From Bacteroidales bacterium UBA6346 (GTDB lineage: Bacteria; Bacteroidota; Bacteroidia; Bacteroidales; UBA932), in NCBI GenBank assembly GCA_002438905.1, contig DJSA01000107.1, forward strand, positions 1 through 15,844: a stretch of 15,844 bases of DNA, read 5' to 3'. Position numbers and translations under genes: made by a program. Of the stretch, positions 6,478 through 14,250 are shown piece after piece; the stretch's first letter is position 1, and every line of letters starts with the position of its first letter. Under the pieces are notes generated by a model that was not told the DNA's origin, searched no databases, and saw only the letters and a program-made list of their open reading frames with translations.

Positions 6478-8346
6478 CTATTCGTAAAGAAGTTCCACAC
6501 CATCAATCCACAATTTTGAGCTGGAACTGCCGGAGAAATAGTCTCCATACATAGAAGCGGCACAGGCAATTATGATGTGGGTCGGATAGACTGTGGTAGT
6601 GTGATAGCTGAACGGGATTGTAATCTGTCGCCATTCAGTTACGGCTACATTCTCCTCCACGGCAGCTCCGTTTAACTGCTGCTTGCCCTCGCCGAAAAGC
6701 ACGAGTTCGCCATCGGCGATTGTGGAAGCATCGGTACGGTAGTCAACGAAAGTCGATTTATCGGTCGTATTCACCAGAACTGGGCTATCCTTCGTACCGC
6801 CATAAGTCTTATAATCCCAGGTTCCGAGAGCAATTTTGATGTTGCCCCTGTCTTTGTAGCCTTTCTTGAAGTCCACTCCTTCAGGAAGGTCCTTAATCAT
6901 GTCCACATCACCTCCTGAATATTTCACCCACAAGCGGACACCGGTCGGACGAGATGTCCACGGACGGCCGAAGTTGACCTTTCCTCCCTTCGTGCCGACA
7001 AGTCCGGCGAACTGCCCTGTAAAGATGTTTCCGGCAGCAAGCATTACAAACGCGTTCCTCGACATCGCACAAACCGAACGCGAACCGTCCTTGGCATCGT
7101 CGGAAGGCTCGGTTATAATGAACCCCATACCGGCAGAGCCTTTCACGCCCTCCGACTCATCCCCGTTTCCGGAGCCCCAGAACATCGTCCGCCCGTCCTC
7201 GGCCTCGCAATTCGGGTCGTACCATTTGTAATAGCTCTTGCCTGTGACAAGGCTCACATACTCGAAACTTGCGTTCGGAACATTAGGAGCCGCCTCGGTG
7301 GTGAACGACATAGCATCTCCCTGGTCTGCTCCAGCTATCACAAGCTTGTATTCATACTTGGTGGAAGGTTTCAGGCCCTTGAGAACGGCGTCGTAAACGC
7401 CCTCGGAGCTGCGGACAGCATCGGCTGTCGTCCAGTCTGAAGCACCTTCCGTGCGGTAGGCGAACTTAATGGCGGATGGGTCGCTGAACTCTACCTCGTC
7501 CACATCCGCATGAATGGTGGCGTGTCCGGCCCAGATTTCATATATCGAAGACGCTGAAAGCCCTGTGGAGACAGGCTCGAAGACCACGGTGTCGTCAACT
7601 ATCTCCGTAGCGTAGTCAACAAGGAGGTCAAAGCCGACCTCGCCGTCCTTTATAGTATATTTCACATTCATCGAATAGACTTTCCCAGCCTCAACGGATG
7701 GTATGGAGCCGGACTTCGTGAACGCTGAACCGTCCTTTGCCAATTTTCCGGAGAATGTCCAGACGAGCTCAGGCTCGTCAAGGCCGTCGATTATGAAGTA
7801 GCCCTCGCTGCCGGACTTGGAAGCGTCATAGACAAGCGAAGACTCGGAGTCTGGACCGATTTTGAAAGTGAAGCCCTCCGCAAAGTTCTCGGCGACTGTA
7901 GAGTCGAACGAAATCTTTGACACGACATTGCTCACTGTCGCCTCAACCTGCACCTGAGTGTCCTTTCCTGCAGCTACAGTGAAGTTTTTGGAGCCTTTAT
8001 AACTTTTTTGTTCCCAGGAAGCCGTTGCTGGAGCATCTTTGGCCGCTTCACCGGCTATGACGTCCACACGATATTCATCGGCAGGGAGATAGATGGTCTC
8101 CGGTGCTTTCGAATAAACATATTCACGCACCAGACCGCTGAAATCTCCCATGTAAATCTTCACCTTTGCGGCATTAAGAAGTTCATCGGAAGTCATCGCG
8201 GCCTTTGTCTGCGGCAATGAGACGCCGAGCGTCAGTGTCCCCTTTCCTTTTTCTGAAGTCTGTCCTGAGATTTCCGTCTTGCTGCATGACGAAGCCGCTG
8301 CAACAATGGCGGCAAGGAAGCAAATTGCAATGTTTTTCGTTTTCAT
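6478..8346 (-). CDS. DUF4493-FN3-PCMD surface lipoprotein
   Basis: The 622-residue lipoprotein precursor has signal peptide and lipobox ASSC with Cys21. Residues about 35-250 match the DUF4493 pattern: GTLTLGVSL, LPADEYRVDV, a GSKNFTVAAG strand, and a long beta-rich second half. A fibronectin-III-like domain follows (about 260-350; GLKPSTKYEYKLVIAG). A PCMD domain occupies about 356-622 (NASFEYVSLV, YYKWYDPNC, AAGNIFTGQF, FGRPWTSRP, KLWIDGVELLYE). PCMD is a jelly-roll family thought to act on or bind carbohydrate; no catalytic residues can be named here. A clear Shine-Dalgarno GGGAGG precedes the ATG, with 15 bp separating it from the upstream stop. It is the larger of two PCMD paralogs in the operon and the only one joined to DUF4493. 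Confidence 0.88.
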   Translation of the reverse strand: MKTKNIAICFLAAIVAAASSCSKTEISGQTSEKGKGTLTLGVSLPQTKAAMTSDELLNAAKVKIYMGDFSGLVREYVYSKAPETIYLPADEYRVDVIAGEAAKDAPATASWEQKSYKGSKNFTVAAGKDTQVQVEATVSNVVSKISFDSTVAENFAEGFTFKIGPDSESSLVYDASKSGSEGYFIIDGLDEPELVWTFSGKLAKDGSAFTKSGSIPSVEAGKVYSMNVKYTIKDGEVGFDLLVDYATEIVDDTVVFEPVSTGLSASSIYEIWAGHATIHADVDEVEFSDPSAIKFAYRTEGASDWTTADAVRSSEGVYDAVLKGLKPSTKYEYKLVIAGADQGDAMSFTTEAAPNVPNASFEYVSLVTGKSYYKWYDPNCEAEDGRTMFWGSGNGDESEGVKGSAGMGFIITEPSDDAKDGSRSVCAMSRNAFVMLAAGNIFTGQFAGLVGTKGGKVNFGRPWTSRPTGVRLWVKYSGGDVDMIKDLPEGVDFKKGYKDRGNIKIALGTWDYKTYGGTKDSPVLVNTTDKSTFVDYRTDASTIADGELVLFGEGKQQLNGAAVEENVAVTEWRQITIPFSYHTTTVYPTHIIIACAASMYGDYFSGSSSSKLWIDGVELLYE

Positions 8347-8353
8347 ATCCTTT

Positions 8354-8361
8354 CCCTCCCG
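8354..8361 (-). promoter_or_regulatory. Shine-Dalgarno of the DUF4493-PCMD gene
   Basis: On the minus strand the upstream TAA stop is followed directly by CGGGAGGG and, 7 bases later, the ATG. Strong Shine-Dalgarno sites are uncommon in Bacteroidota, and the same TAACGGGAGG motif recurs at the previous gene junction. It fixes the start at 8346. Confidence 0.7.
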
Positions 8362-9630
8362 TTATTCATTTACAATCATCACGACATCAAACGCGTTCCG
8401 GCAGCCCTTGGCATCGACGACATTCATCTTGAACGTGTGCGTTCCGGGGTACACCACAATCGCGTCCTGCGCTGCGCTGAGGTCGAACTGGACTTCAGTC
8501 TTTCCGAGAAGCTCCGGCCCATGCGGGAACGGAACGACCTTAAAGATGAGGTCATGCTCCGCAAGCGGGTTGATGAGGTCGATAGTCCTCGCGTTCGCCG
8601 CATCAAGGGCGGCAAGGAAGGCGCTACTCGTGGAAGTTATTTCAACATAGAACTTCTTCACCCCGTTAGGAATCACGGACTTTAGGTTGAGGTGGATGTC
8701 CTTTTCTGACGGCTTCGGTATGACGATGTTCTGAAGATCAGTAAACTCCGCATCGCAGCCGGCAGCGTAGTCGAACGCGAGGGTGATGCCACCATCGCCC
8801 TTAGGAGCGGAAGGGTCGTCCCCGATGATGTTCTCCTTGGCGTCGGCTATGTCGTTCGAGAGTTCGGCATCGTCAATGAGATTGTTGATGACCACGTCAA
8901 AGGTGGCATTCCCCTCTTCGTTAACCTTCTTTATGAACTTGACCTGTCTCCACTGCATTGCTTTGATGTCTGTAAAAGTCTTGGTCATTTTCTGGCTCTT
9001 TCCCTCAACGTTGCCCTTGAAAGTAACCACCATAGTCGTTCCTGATGCCGCGCTCACGGCAAAATAGCCGGCGCTCTGGTCGTAGGTCGCCTGATTGTTG
9101 GCGTAGGTCAGGGCATACTCCAGCGGATGGCCGGAAGTGACCTCAACAGACGCTGTACCCGCTCCAGTGACCATCGCGAGGAACTCATCGCTGTAGCTCA
9201 CGGTCACCTTACACTGGAGCAGGCGGCAGGTGATGCTGCCAACCGAGGTCGTCTCGCCGGCAGTTATGGAAAATTCCTTAGTCGCGCCATAAACCGGCTG
9301 CTCGAATGCAGCCACTGGGACGGCATTCTCCGAAGAACGTGCTTCGAGCCTATAGTTCCCGGCAGGAAGTGAAACTTTGTTACCCTTTTCTTTAATTGCG
9401 GAATATGTGGTGGAGACGGCAAGACTTTCTGTCGCTGTGTTATAAATTGAGACCACATAGTTTCCTCCGGCAGCAACTGACGCCTTTGTGTCCACGGTGT
9501 CATCGCAGGAAATCTCAAATTCCGCGAATGAAAGAGTTCCGTTGACTTCGCCCTCTGTGACAGTCACTTTCTTGCAGGAAGCAAGCGTAAGTGCGGACAA
9601 TGCCGCCATTGCAAATAATATCCTTTTCAT
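8362..9630 (-). CDS. DUF4493 lipoprotein (422 aa)
   Basis: Lipoprotein precursor with signal MKRILFAMAALSALTLASC, acylated at Cys19. The DUF4493 features are the GTLSFAEFEI opening (about 31-40), LPAGNYRLEARS (about 88-99), a GATKEFSITAGE strand (about 114-125), and a long beta-rich part to about 250. A second module (about 285-422) begins GGITLAFDYAAG and ends with a strand pair leading to VDAKGCRNAFDVVMIVNE, and looks like a further beta-sandwich. No enzyme motif is seen. The gene is flanked by 15-bp gaps on both sides with the same CGGGAGG ribosome-binding motif, which supports translation as part of the operon and a common origin with its neighbours. It is likely a surface subunit. Confidence 0.83.
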   Translation of the reverse strand: MKRILFAMAALSALTLASCKKVTVTEGEVNGTLSFAEFEISCDDTVDTKASVAAGGNYVVSIYNTATESLAVSTTYSAIKEKGNKVSLPAGNYRLEARSSENAVPVAAFEQPVYGATKEFSITAGETTSVGSITCRLLQCKVTVSYSDEFLAMVTGAGTASVEVTSGHPLEYALTYANNQATYDQSAGYFAVSAASGTTMVVTFKGNVEGKSQKMTKTFTDIKAMQWRQVKFIKKVNEEGNATFDVVINNLIDDAELSNDIADAKENIIGDDPSAPKGDGGITLAFDYAAGCDAEFTDLQNIVIPKPSEKDIHLNLKSVIPNGVKKFYVEITSTSSAFLAALDAANARTIDLINPLAEHDLIFKVVPFPHGPELLGKTEVQFDLSAAQDAIVVYPGTHTFKMNVVDAKGCRNAFDVVMIVNE

Positions 9631-9638
9631 TGTGTGTT

Positions 9639-9645
9639 CCTCCCG
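9639..9645 (-). promoter_or_regulatory. Shine-Dalgarno of the 422-aa DUF4493 gene
   Basis: TAA of the upstream gene is followed by CGGGAGG and then eight bases (aacacaca) to the ATG at 9630. The spacing is good and the motif matches that at 8354-8361. Confidence 0.7.
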
Positions 9646-10392
9646 TTAGTCATTAAGTTCAACGTCTCCGCAGTCAACGGTCGTGACAGTGTCGTCAAAA
9701 GTGACGGTGACCTTGAGCCCTCCGATGTTTGAGGCATCGAACTTTATCGTGTAGCAAGTGTTTGCCTCTATGGAATTGTAGTCCTTTGTAAAGGTCTTCT
9801 CCGCGCCGCCCTGACTTGTGAACGAGCCGGAGAGCGTAAACTTGTAGGCCTCGATGAAAGCGGCGCGTGTCTCGTCCTTAGGGAAGGCGATTTCTGTCCC
9901 ACTGCCGGTCTTGAGAGTGAACGAGTAGTCCGTGAAGTAGTTTCTGAAGCTTTCACTGCATTCAATCTTCACGAGGGAGTTGCCGAGCTTCGCGGGAACG
10001 GAAACGGAGGTTTTCTGGCCACCATTTACAGCAAATCCGGTAGCACCGGTGAAATATGGTTTGTCGAAGCCCTCGGCTCCTTCCTCGCCATAAGTCGCTG
10101 TTACATTGTAGTTACCGGCCTGAAGAGGCTTCGATGAATCCCAGTTTTTAACTGTTCCTTCATAGACCGTCTGGGCATCGGAATTTTTCACCACAATGGC
10201 GAAATCAGAAGCGGACGGAAGCGTCGTGAAATCGGAGAGGCTGGACTTGGTGACGAGGGCAATATCCCCGTCATTGTCCACCCCGAAACTCACGAATCCC
10301 GTGTCCGCGCTACCTTCTCCGGAAATCTTCACGGAGCAGGAGACTGTGGCAAGCAAAGCCGCCGCACAGATTAAATTCCTGTAGAATTTCAT
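9646..10392 (-). CDS. DUF4493 lipoprotein (248 aa)
   Basis: Short lipoprotein precursor (signal MKFYRNLICAAALLATVSC, Cys19) made essentially of one DUF4493 domain. The diagnostic strands TGFVSFGVDNDGD (about 31-43), LQAGNYNVTATYGEE (about 91-105), the GATGFAVNGGQKTSV region and KIECSESFRNYFTDY are the same in order and spacing as in the two larger DUF4493 proteins downstream. It therefore looks like a minimal paralog without extra C-terminal modules. It lies 40 bp after the fimbrillin-like gene; its start is preceded by an A-rich stretch (caaaacaaattatt) rather than a Shine-Dalgarno site, the usual Bacteroidota pattern. No catalytic residues are seen. A small stalk or shaft subunit is one possibility (inference). 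Confidence 0.82.
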   Translation of the reverse strand: MKFYRNLICAAALLATVSCSVKISGEGSADTGFVSFGVDNDGDIALVTKSSLSDFTTLPSASDFAIVVKNSDAQTVYEGTVKNWDSSKPLQAGNYNVTATYGEEGAEGFDKPYFTGATGFAVNGGQKTSVSVPAKLGNSLVKIECSESFRNYFTDYSFTLKTGSGTEIAFPKDETRAAFIEAYKFTLSGSFTSQGGAEKTFTKDYNSIEANTCYTIKFDASNIGGLKVTVTFDDTVTTVDCGDVELND

Positions 10393-10432
10393 AATAATTT
10401 GTTTTGGTTTCCTATATGTTCTTTTGTTTTAT

Positions 10433-12211
10433 CTATTTGGCTATCTGAACCTTTACATTGTCAATGTAGAGCCAGCAGGTGGTGTTGTTCGCCCCCCAAG
10501 AAGCTTCCGCTGAACTTCTCCAGGTAATACGGAGAGTTCCGGTAGGAGCGGAATGTATTATCCTTGTGTCTCGATTGGGAGTATTATCGTACGAGCCTGT
10601 GTATTCCTTTGTATAGAACTCGTTTTCCTTTTCGAATGTTCCCGTATCATCACTGCTCTTATATCCCTTAGTGTTAGTTACATAACCAATTTGAACAGTC
10701 TGTCCGACATCGCCGCCCAAATCATAAGCGTTATTAACGCCATAATCATACGATACAGAAATGTCAGCGGTCTTCTTCAAGGATATTATAGGCGCAGAAT
10801 CAACTCTCGCGGGATAATTTCCAAATCTTGTCTCTCTTCTTGCGGCTATCCTTATGCACTTGCCGGCTTCTGCACCGACGCGGCCTCCAGTCCATCCATT
10901 CAGGAATGATTCTGGAGATTTGTTGCCGGCATTAGACGTTGAATGCTCGTCTCCCGAATTAAAGGACTCGACACCGGAGAAATCCTCATAAAGAAGATAT
11001 GGCATGGAAGCTGAAATGTCAGCAACAAGAGACGAAGTCATATCCGGCATCCGCACTATCTGCGACGCATCGACATGTTCCGTATCAAAAGTCACCGTTA
11101 TGTCCTTGCCGGAAAATGCCCTGTAGGTCTCAGTGTCCTTGAACATCATTTCGAAAGTCTCGCCCGTCGTGATTTCATGACCCGGGCGATATTCATAAAC
11201 TGTAGAACCATCTGCCCAGACACAGCCTTCCGGAGCGGTAAGCCGCACGGCATTCGCATTCTCACCAAGATTGTTTCCGGAAACGGAGAAACGCACCATG
11301 GGATCCCGAACATCATCAAAAAGAAGGGGAACAGGCGTTGAATGTCCGGAAGCGAACGTCCTGCCTTTCAGACTTATTGGAGCCGTGACAGCGATTTTTT
11401 TCGTGGAATACACCTTTACATTAAAGGAATCCGACGCATCGAATGAGGTCGGGAGAATCGAAGCTATTGCATATTTTTTTTCAGACGAAGAGGAAACCAC
11501 CAACGGTTCTGAAAGTTTCAGAGTCAGCGAAGACGCGCCATCAGCAAGTTCCGGTGATATGGACGGATCTGTAAAATCCGCAGTCACCTTTCCGACAACA
11601 GGCTTAGGAAATTCAAGAACTATCTCCTCTATCGGCTCGCCATCAAGTTTGTCTTTTCCTTCAGGGACATAGAACCTAAACTGATGAAGGATGTGCTCCA
11701 TCTTTATTCCAATCCGCGGATAGTCTGAAAAATCCGTCACTTCTTCAAGCGGACCATGGAGAGCGGGGGTTGCAATCATTATGTCCGCGCCCCCGCCGAC
11801 CCTGCCGTCCTGCACCGAGGGAATCGTAAACGTGGCGGTTGTGCCGCTGACGGACTCCGGAACGGGATAGGCGGCAAAATAAGTGTAGCGGTCCTCCGGC
11901 ATCGGGGAGTCAATCGTCGCGGTGAAGAACGCGCGAGCTCCGTTCGCGCCATAGACTGAGAACGCGGTGTTGTTCAGTGTGTATTCCCCAGCCGAGTTTT
12001 TTGCCCATACTGCGAGCTGGTCACCGTTTTCCCATGAGGAGGAAAGCCCGTCGGGATTCATCACGGTGCGCGTCGTCGCATCTCCCGTACAGAACCCGAC
12101 AGTGTACGAAGCATTTCCGCCGACAAATTCCACCGCGTCCTTCCGGCACGAGGAAAATGCGCAGAGAAGCCCTGCCGCAATGATGTATCCAAGACGTTTC
12201 ATGGTCTCCAT
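10433..12211 (-). CDS. Fimbrillin-like lipoprotein with C-terminal beta domain (first gene of operon)
   Basis: The 592-residue lipoprotein precursor has signal peptide and lipobox FSSC with Cys22 (numbered from the first ATG). The second ATG, at 12202, fits the signal equally well. The segment after the signal carries the Mfa/fimbrillin-like signature: VGFCTGDATTR (about 38-48) then SSSWENGDQLAVWA (about 57-70), a long variable beta region to about 300, and a short Ig-like piece (about 315-395). The C-terminal part (about 404-592) starts YLLYEDFSG and contains TADISVSYDYGV and CWLYIDNVKVQ, the look of a jelly-roll or discoidin-like binding domain. Fimbrillin-like proteins of Bacteroidota are pilus or surface subunits processed after lipidation. 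A long C-terminal binding domain suggests a tip or adhesin role (inference). It is read from the likely operon promoter. Confidence 0.8.
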   Translation of the reverse strand: METMKRLGYIIAAGLLCAFSSCRKDAVEFVGGNASYTVGFCTGDATTRTVMNPDGLSSSWENGDQLAVWAKNSAGEYTLNNTAFSVYGANGARAFFTATIDSPMPEDRYTYFAAYPVPESVSGTTATFTIPSVQDGRVGGGADIMIATPALHGPLEEVTDFSDYPRIGIKMEHILHQFRFYVPEGKDKLDGEPIEEIVLEFPKPVVGKVTADFTDPSISPELADGASSLTLKLSEPLVVSSSSEKKYAIASILPTSFDASDSFNVKVYSTKKIAVTAPISLKGRTFASGHSTPVPLLFDDVRDPMVRFSVSGNNLGENANAVRLTAPEGCVWADGSTVYEYRPGHEITTGETFEMMFKDTETYRAFSGKDITVTFDTEHVDASQIVRMPDMTSSLVADISASMPYLLYEDFSGVESFNSGDEHSTSNAGNKSPESFLNGWTGGRVGAEAGKCIRIAARRETRFGNYPARVDSAPIISLKKTADISVSYDYGVNNAYDLGGDVGQTVQIGYVTNTKGYKSSDDTGTFEKENEFYTKEYTGSYDNTPNRDTRIIHSAPTGTLRITWRSSAEASWGANNTTCWLYIDNVKVQIAK

Positions 12212-12279
12212 TTGTATGCACGCCTTACCTTGGGGCAGTTTTTACCTCAGGTCAAACGTCGTGATTTTCAATTCTTTCG

Positions 12280-12307
12280 AGGAGACTTTCAATCCGAAAC
12301 ATCTCCT
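12280..12307 (-). promoter_or_regulatory. Hairpin in the 5' leader of the lipoprotein operon
   Basis: On the minus strand AGGAGA (12307-12302) pairs with TCTCCT (12285-12280), and inside it TTTC pairs with GAAA around a 5-base loop GGATT. It lies about 15 bases after the predicted transcription start and about 70 bases before the first ATG. It is a plausible RNA element; function unknown. Confidence 0.45.
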
Positions 12308-12328
12308 ATATGTGCAATAAATCCGCTG

Positions 12329-12356
12329 CAAATATAATAAAAATCCAAATAACAAG
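12329..12356 (-). promoter_or_regulatory. Bacteroidota-type promoter of the lipoprotein operon
   Basis: On the minus strand TATATTTG (12336-12329) matches the -7 box TAnnTTTG exactly. CTTG (12356-12353) lies 16 bp upstream as a partial -33 element. The surrounding bases are strongly AT-rich. Transcription should start near 12322, giving a leader of about 110 bases. Confidence 0.6.
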
Positions 12357-12379
12357 GATTTTCTGCGTTATATTCGTAG

Positions 12380-12417
12380 TCAGAATCTTCACAATCGAAA
12401 GATTGCTGCGGTTCTGA
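12380..12417. repeat. Symmetric hairpin with GAAA loop in the promoter-proximal gap
   Basis: TCAGAATC (12380-12387) pairs with GGTTCTGA (12410-12417); a 4x4 internal loop follows, then CAATC-GAAA-GATTG (12392-12405). It has no T-run after it on either strand, so it is not an ordinary terminator. It lies about 25 bp upstream of the predicted -33 box of the operon and could be an operator or the 3' end of the glycosyltransferase transcript. Confidence 0.45.
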
Positions 12418-12504
12418 TTCCTCACAAACCTTGAAAAGGGTCAAAAAGAAATCTATACCCGAAAACCAAAGAAAAATCTGATGTTGTTTATTTATTCGTG
12501 TTTC

Positions 12505-13623
12505 TTACCTAAGCAATTCCGTGATGTCGCGGCATGTGTTTGGGTTGATGTTGGCGGCCTGTGCGGCAATCATGCGGGAGCGGCGCTTCGGATCTTCGCA
12601 GAGCAGAAGAGCCTGGCGGACTTGCTCATGAACGTCGGTGGTGGCGTAGGAAATGCCGTGGTAGTGGAAGAATAGAGCATTCATGGTCTCGCAGCCGGGG
12701 ATGGGAGCGGTGTGGATGATCGGGATGTGCTTCGCTGCCGCCTCGGTGCTGGAAAGTCCGCCGGGTTTGGTGAAGAGGACATCACACGCATCCATAAGGT
12801 TCGGGATCTTGTCGGTGAAGCCGAGAATGACAACGTTGTCGTTGTGACGGAAACTCTTCTGAAGGCGTTCGCGAAGTTCGGCATTGTTGCCGCAGACGAG
12901 AATGATCTCAACGCTGTCACCGCACTTGCGGAGGATTTCCTTGACCGTGTCCTGAATGTGCCCGAAGCCCATGCTTCCGGACATAATCAGAAACCATTTC
13001 TTGTCCGCGTCCATGTAGCCGTAGTCAAGTATGCACTGTCCCCTCGACTCGCGCCTGCCTGCAACCGGTTGATGAAATACTGAACGCACCGGGATTCCGA
13101 AAGGATGCAGTTTCTCACGCGGAAGCCCCTTCTTGACGCATTCCTCGATGAGGTGCTCGTGAGGCACGATGTAATGGTCGAGTTCAGTATCCTTCATGAA
13201 CGGGATGCAGGTGTAGTCGGTCATGATGAAGACGGACTTCGCAGAAAGTTTGCCGTTGCGCTTGAGAGAGGTAATGGCTTCCGCAGGGAAGATGTGAACG
13301 CACACAATGACGTCAAAGCCCTTCTGTTCTATGTAGTCGTGGAGACGGTCGCAGTAGAGTTTGTTGGCATAATAAACCGGTGACTTCGAAGTCTCGAGCG
13401 CATCGCTGACCATGGCTCCGGCACGGTAGGCCATGGCGAAGAGTTTGGTACGTGTCGAAAAAAGGTATATTTCCGAAGAACGCTCCTTCGCCTCGGGGCT
13501 AACGAGTCCCATTGTGTCCTGAACCTCAGCCTCAATCCCTTGTGACTGAAGATATTCCAGATAGGCTTTCGCCGCAGAATTGTGTCCTTCGCCTGTCGAA
13601 CAGGACAATATAAGCACTTTCAT
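12505..13623 (-). CDS. MGDG synthase/UgtP-like glycolipid glycosyltransferase
   Basis: The 372-residue GT28-type enzyme is expected to transfer glucose or galactose from a UDP-sugar to diacylglycerol or another lipid at the cytoplasmic membrane face. The N-terminal MGDG-synthase domain has STGEGHNSAA (9-18), a TDY loop at 135-137 and FGIPV (175-179). The C-terminal donor domain starts with SGSMGFG (215-221) and carries the nucleotide-sugar motif KPGGLSSTE (286-294) and PIPGCETMN (307-315). In most relatives the last motif reads PGQE, so the Cys at 311 replaces a usual Gln. Length matches the processive diacylglycerol glucosyltransferases, best known in Firmicutes. It appears monocistronic: it has its own promoter upstream and a 293-bp gap downstream. 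The precise donor and acceptor cannot be read from sequence. Confidence 0.87.
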   Translation of the reverse strand: MKVLILSCSTGEGHNSAAKAYLEYLQSQGIEAEVQDTMGLVSPEAKERSSEIYLFSTRTKLFAMAYRAGAMVSDALETSKSPVYYANKLYCDRLHDYIEQKGFDVIVCVHIFPAEAITSLKRNGKLSAKSVFIMTDYTCIPFMKDTELDHYIVPHEHLIEECVKKGLPREKLHPFGIPVRSVFHQPVAGRRESRGQCILDYGYMDADKKWFLIMSGSMGFGHIQDTVKEILRKCGDSVEIILVCGNNAELRERLQKSFRHNDNVVILGFTDKIPNLMDACDVLFTKPGGLSSTEAAAKHIPIIHTAPIPGCETMNALFFHYHGISYATTDVHEQVRQALLLCEDPKRRSRMIAAQAANINPNTCRDITELLR

Positions 13624-13687
13624 GTCAATCTTGTCTAAAGTTACTATAAACCGGCAGATCCCCCAACTATTGCGGCAAATCCGACGA

Positions 13688-13721
13688 CAAAATTAGAACA
13701 AAAAATTTATATATCTGCAAA
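13688..13721 (-). promoter_or_regulatory. Promoter of the glycolipid glycosyltransferase gene
   Basis: On the minus strand TAATTTTG (13695-13688) is an exact TAnnTTTG -7 box, with TTTG (13721-13718) 22 bp upstream as the -33 box. The predicted start near 13681 gives a leader of about 58 bases. The gap between the two genes is only 107 bp and holds this single good match. Confidence 0.7.
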
Positions 13722-13730
13722 CTGACTATT

Positions 13731-14231
13731 CTATGCCCATCGGCTGTAGACATCGAATGTGAAAGTGATGCCGGTTTTCGGGTCTGTATGCAGAGGTGAA
13801 ACGCTGTCCTGGTGCCATAGGGAGGGGGATATTTCGGGAAAATGACTGTCGGCGTCGGGAGCCTGTGCGTGGATGCGAGTGATATAGAGTTTGTCGGCAA
13901 TATCAATGGATTCCGCATAAAGCCTCGCGCCGCCGATGATGAAACAACGTTGCGCAGCATCATTCTGCTCAGCAAAGTTGAGTGCGGACGCTAAATCTCC
14001 AAAAACGCAGATTCGTTCATCCTCCATATTTAAAGTTCTTGATATGACGACATTAAGTCGTCCGGGGAGTGGACGCCCGATGGATTCGAATGTACGGCGC
14101 CCCATAATGACAGGGCATCCCATCGTCATCTCCTTAAAATATTTCAAATCCTCCGGCAAATGCCACAGAAGACCATTATTCTTCCCGATGGCCCCGTCCT
14201 CCGCCACCGCCGCGATTATACATTTTTCCAT
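13731..14231 (-). CDS. folA: Dihydrofolate reductase
   Basis: Reduces dihydrofolate to tetrahydrofolate with NADPH in the cytoplasm, supplying one-carbon carriers for thymidylate and purine synthesis. The 166-residue product has the family motifs: IIAAVAEDGAIGKNNGLLWHLPEDL (5-29) with the catalytic acid at D28, MGRRTFESIGRPLPGR (about 43-58), and IIGGARLY (about 96-103). The frame is open 57 bp further upstream, but the ATG at 14231 fits the family start and has an AGGA ribosome-binding site 8 bases before it. Upstream ATGs at 14261 and 14288 would add unusual N-terminal residues and lie in the repeat region. No thymidylate synthase gene is adjacent. Its leader contains the three-copy tandem repeat. 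Confidence 0.94.
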   Translation of the reverse strand: MEKCIIAAVAEDGAIGKNNGLLWHLPEDLKYFKEMTMGCPVIMGRRTFESIGRPLPGRLNVVISRTLNMEDERICVFGDLASALNFAEQNDAAQRCFIIGGARLYAESIDIADKLYITRIHAQAPDADSHFPEISPSLWHQDSVSPLHTDPKTGITFTFDVYSRWA

Positions 14232-14250
14232 ATATTTTTCCTCATGTGCT

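Noticed and set aside
3159..12211. Polysaccharide-utilisation locus
   Set aside because: Lipoproteins and outer-membrane proteins suggested it, but there is no SusC-type TonB receptor, SusD protein, glycoside hydrolase or sensor regulator.
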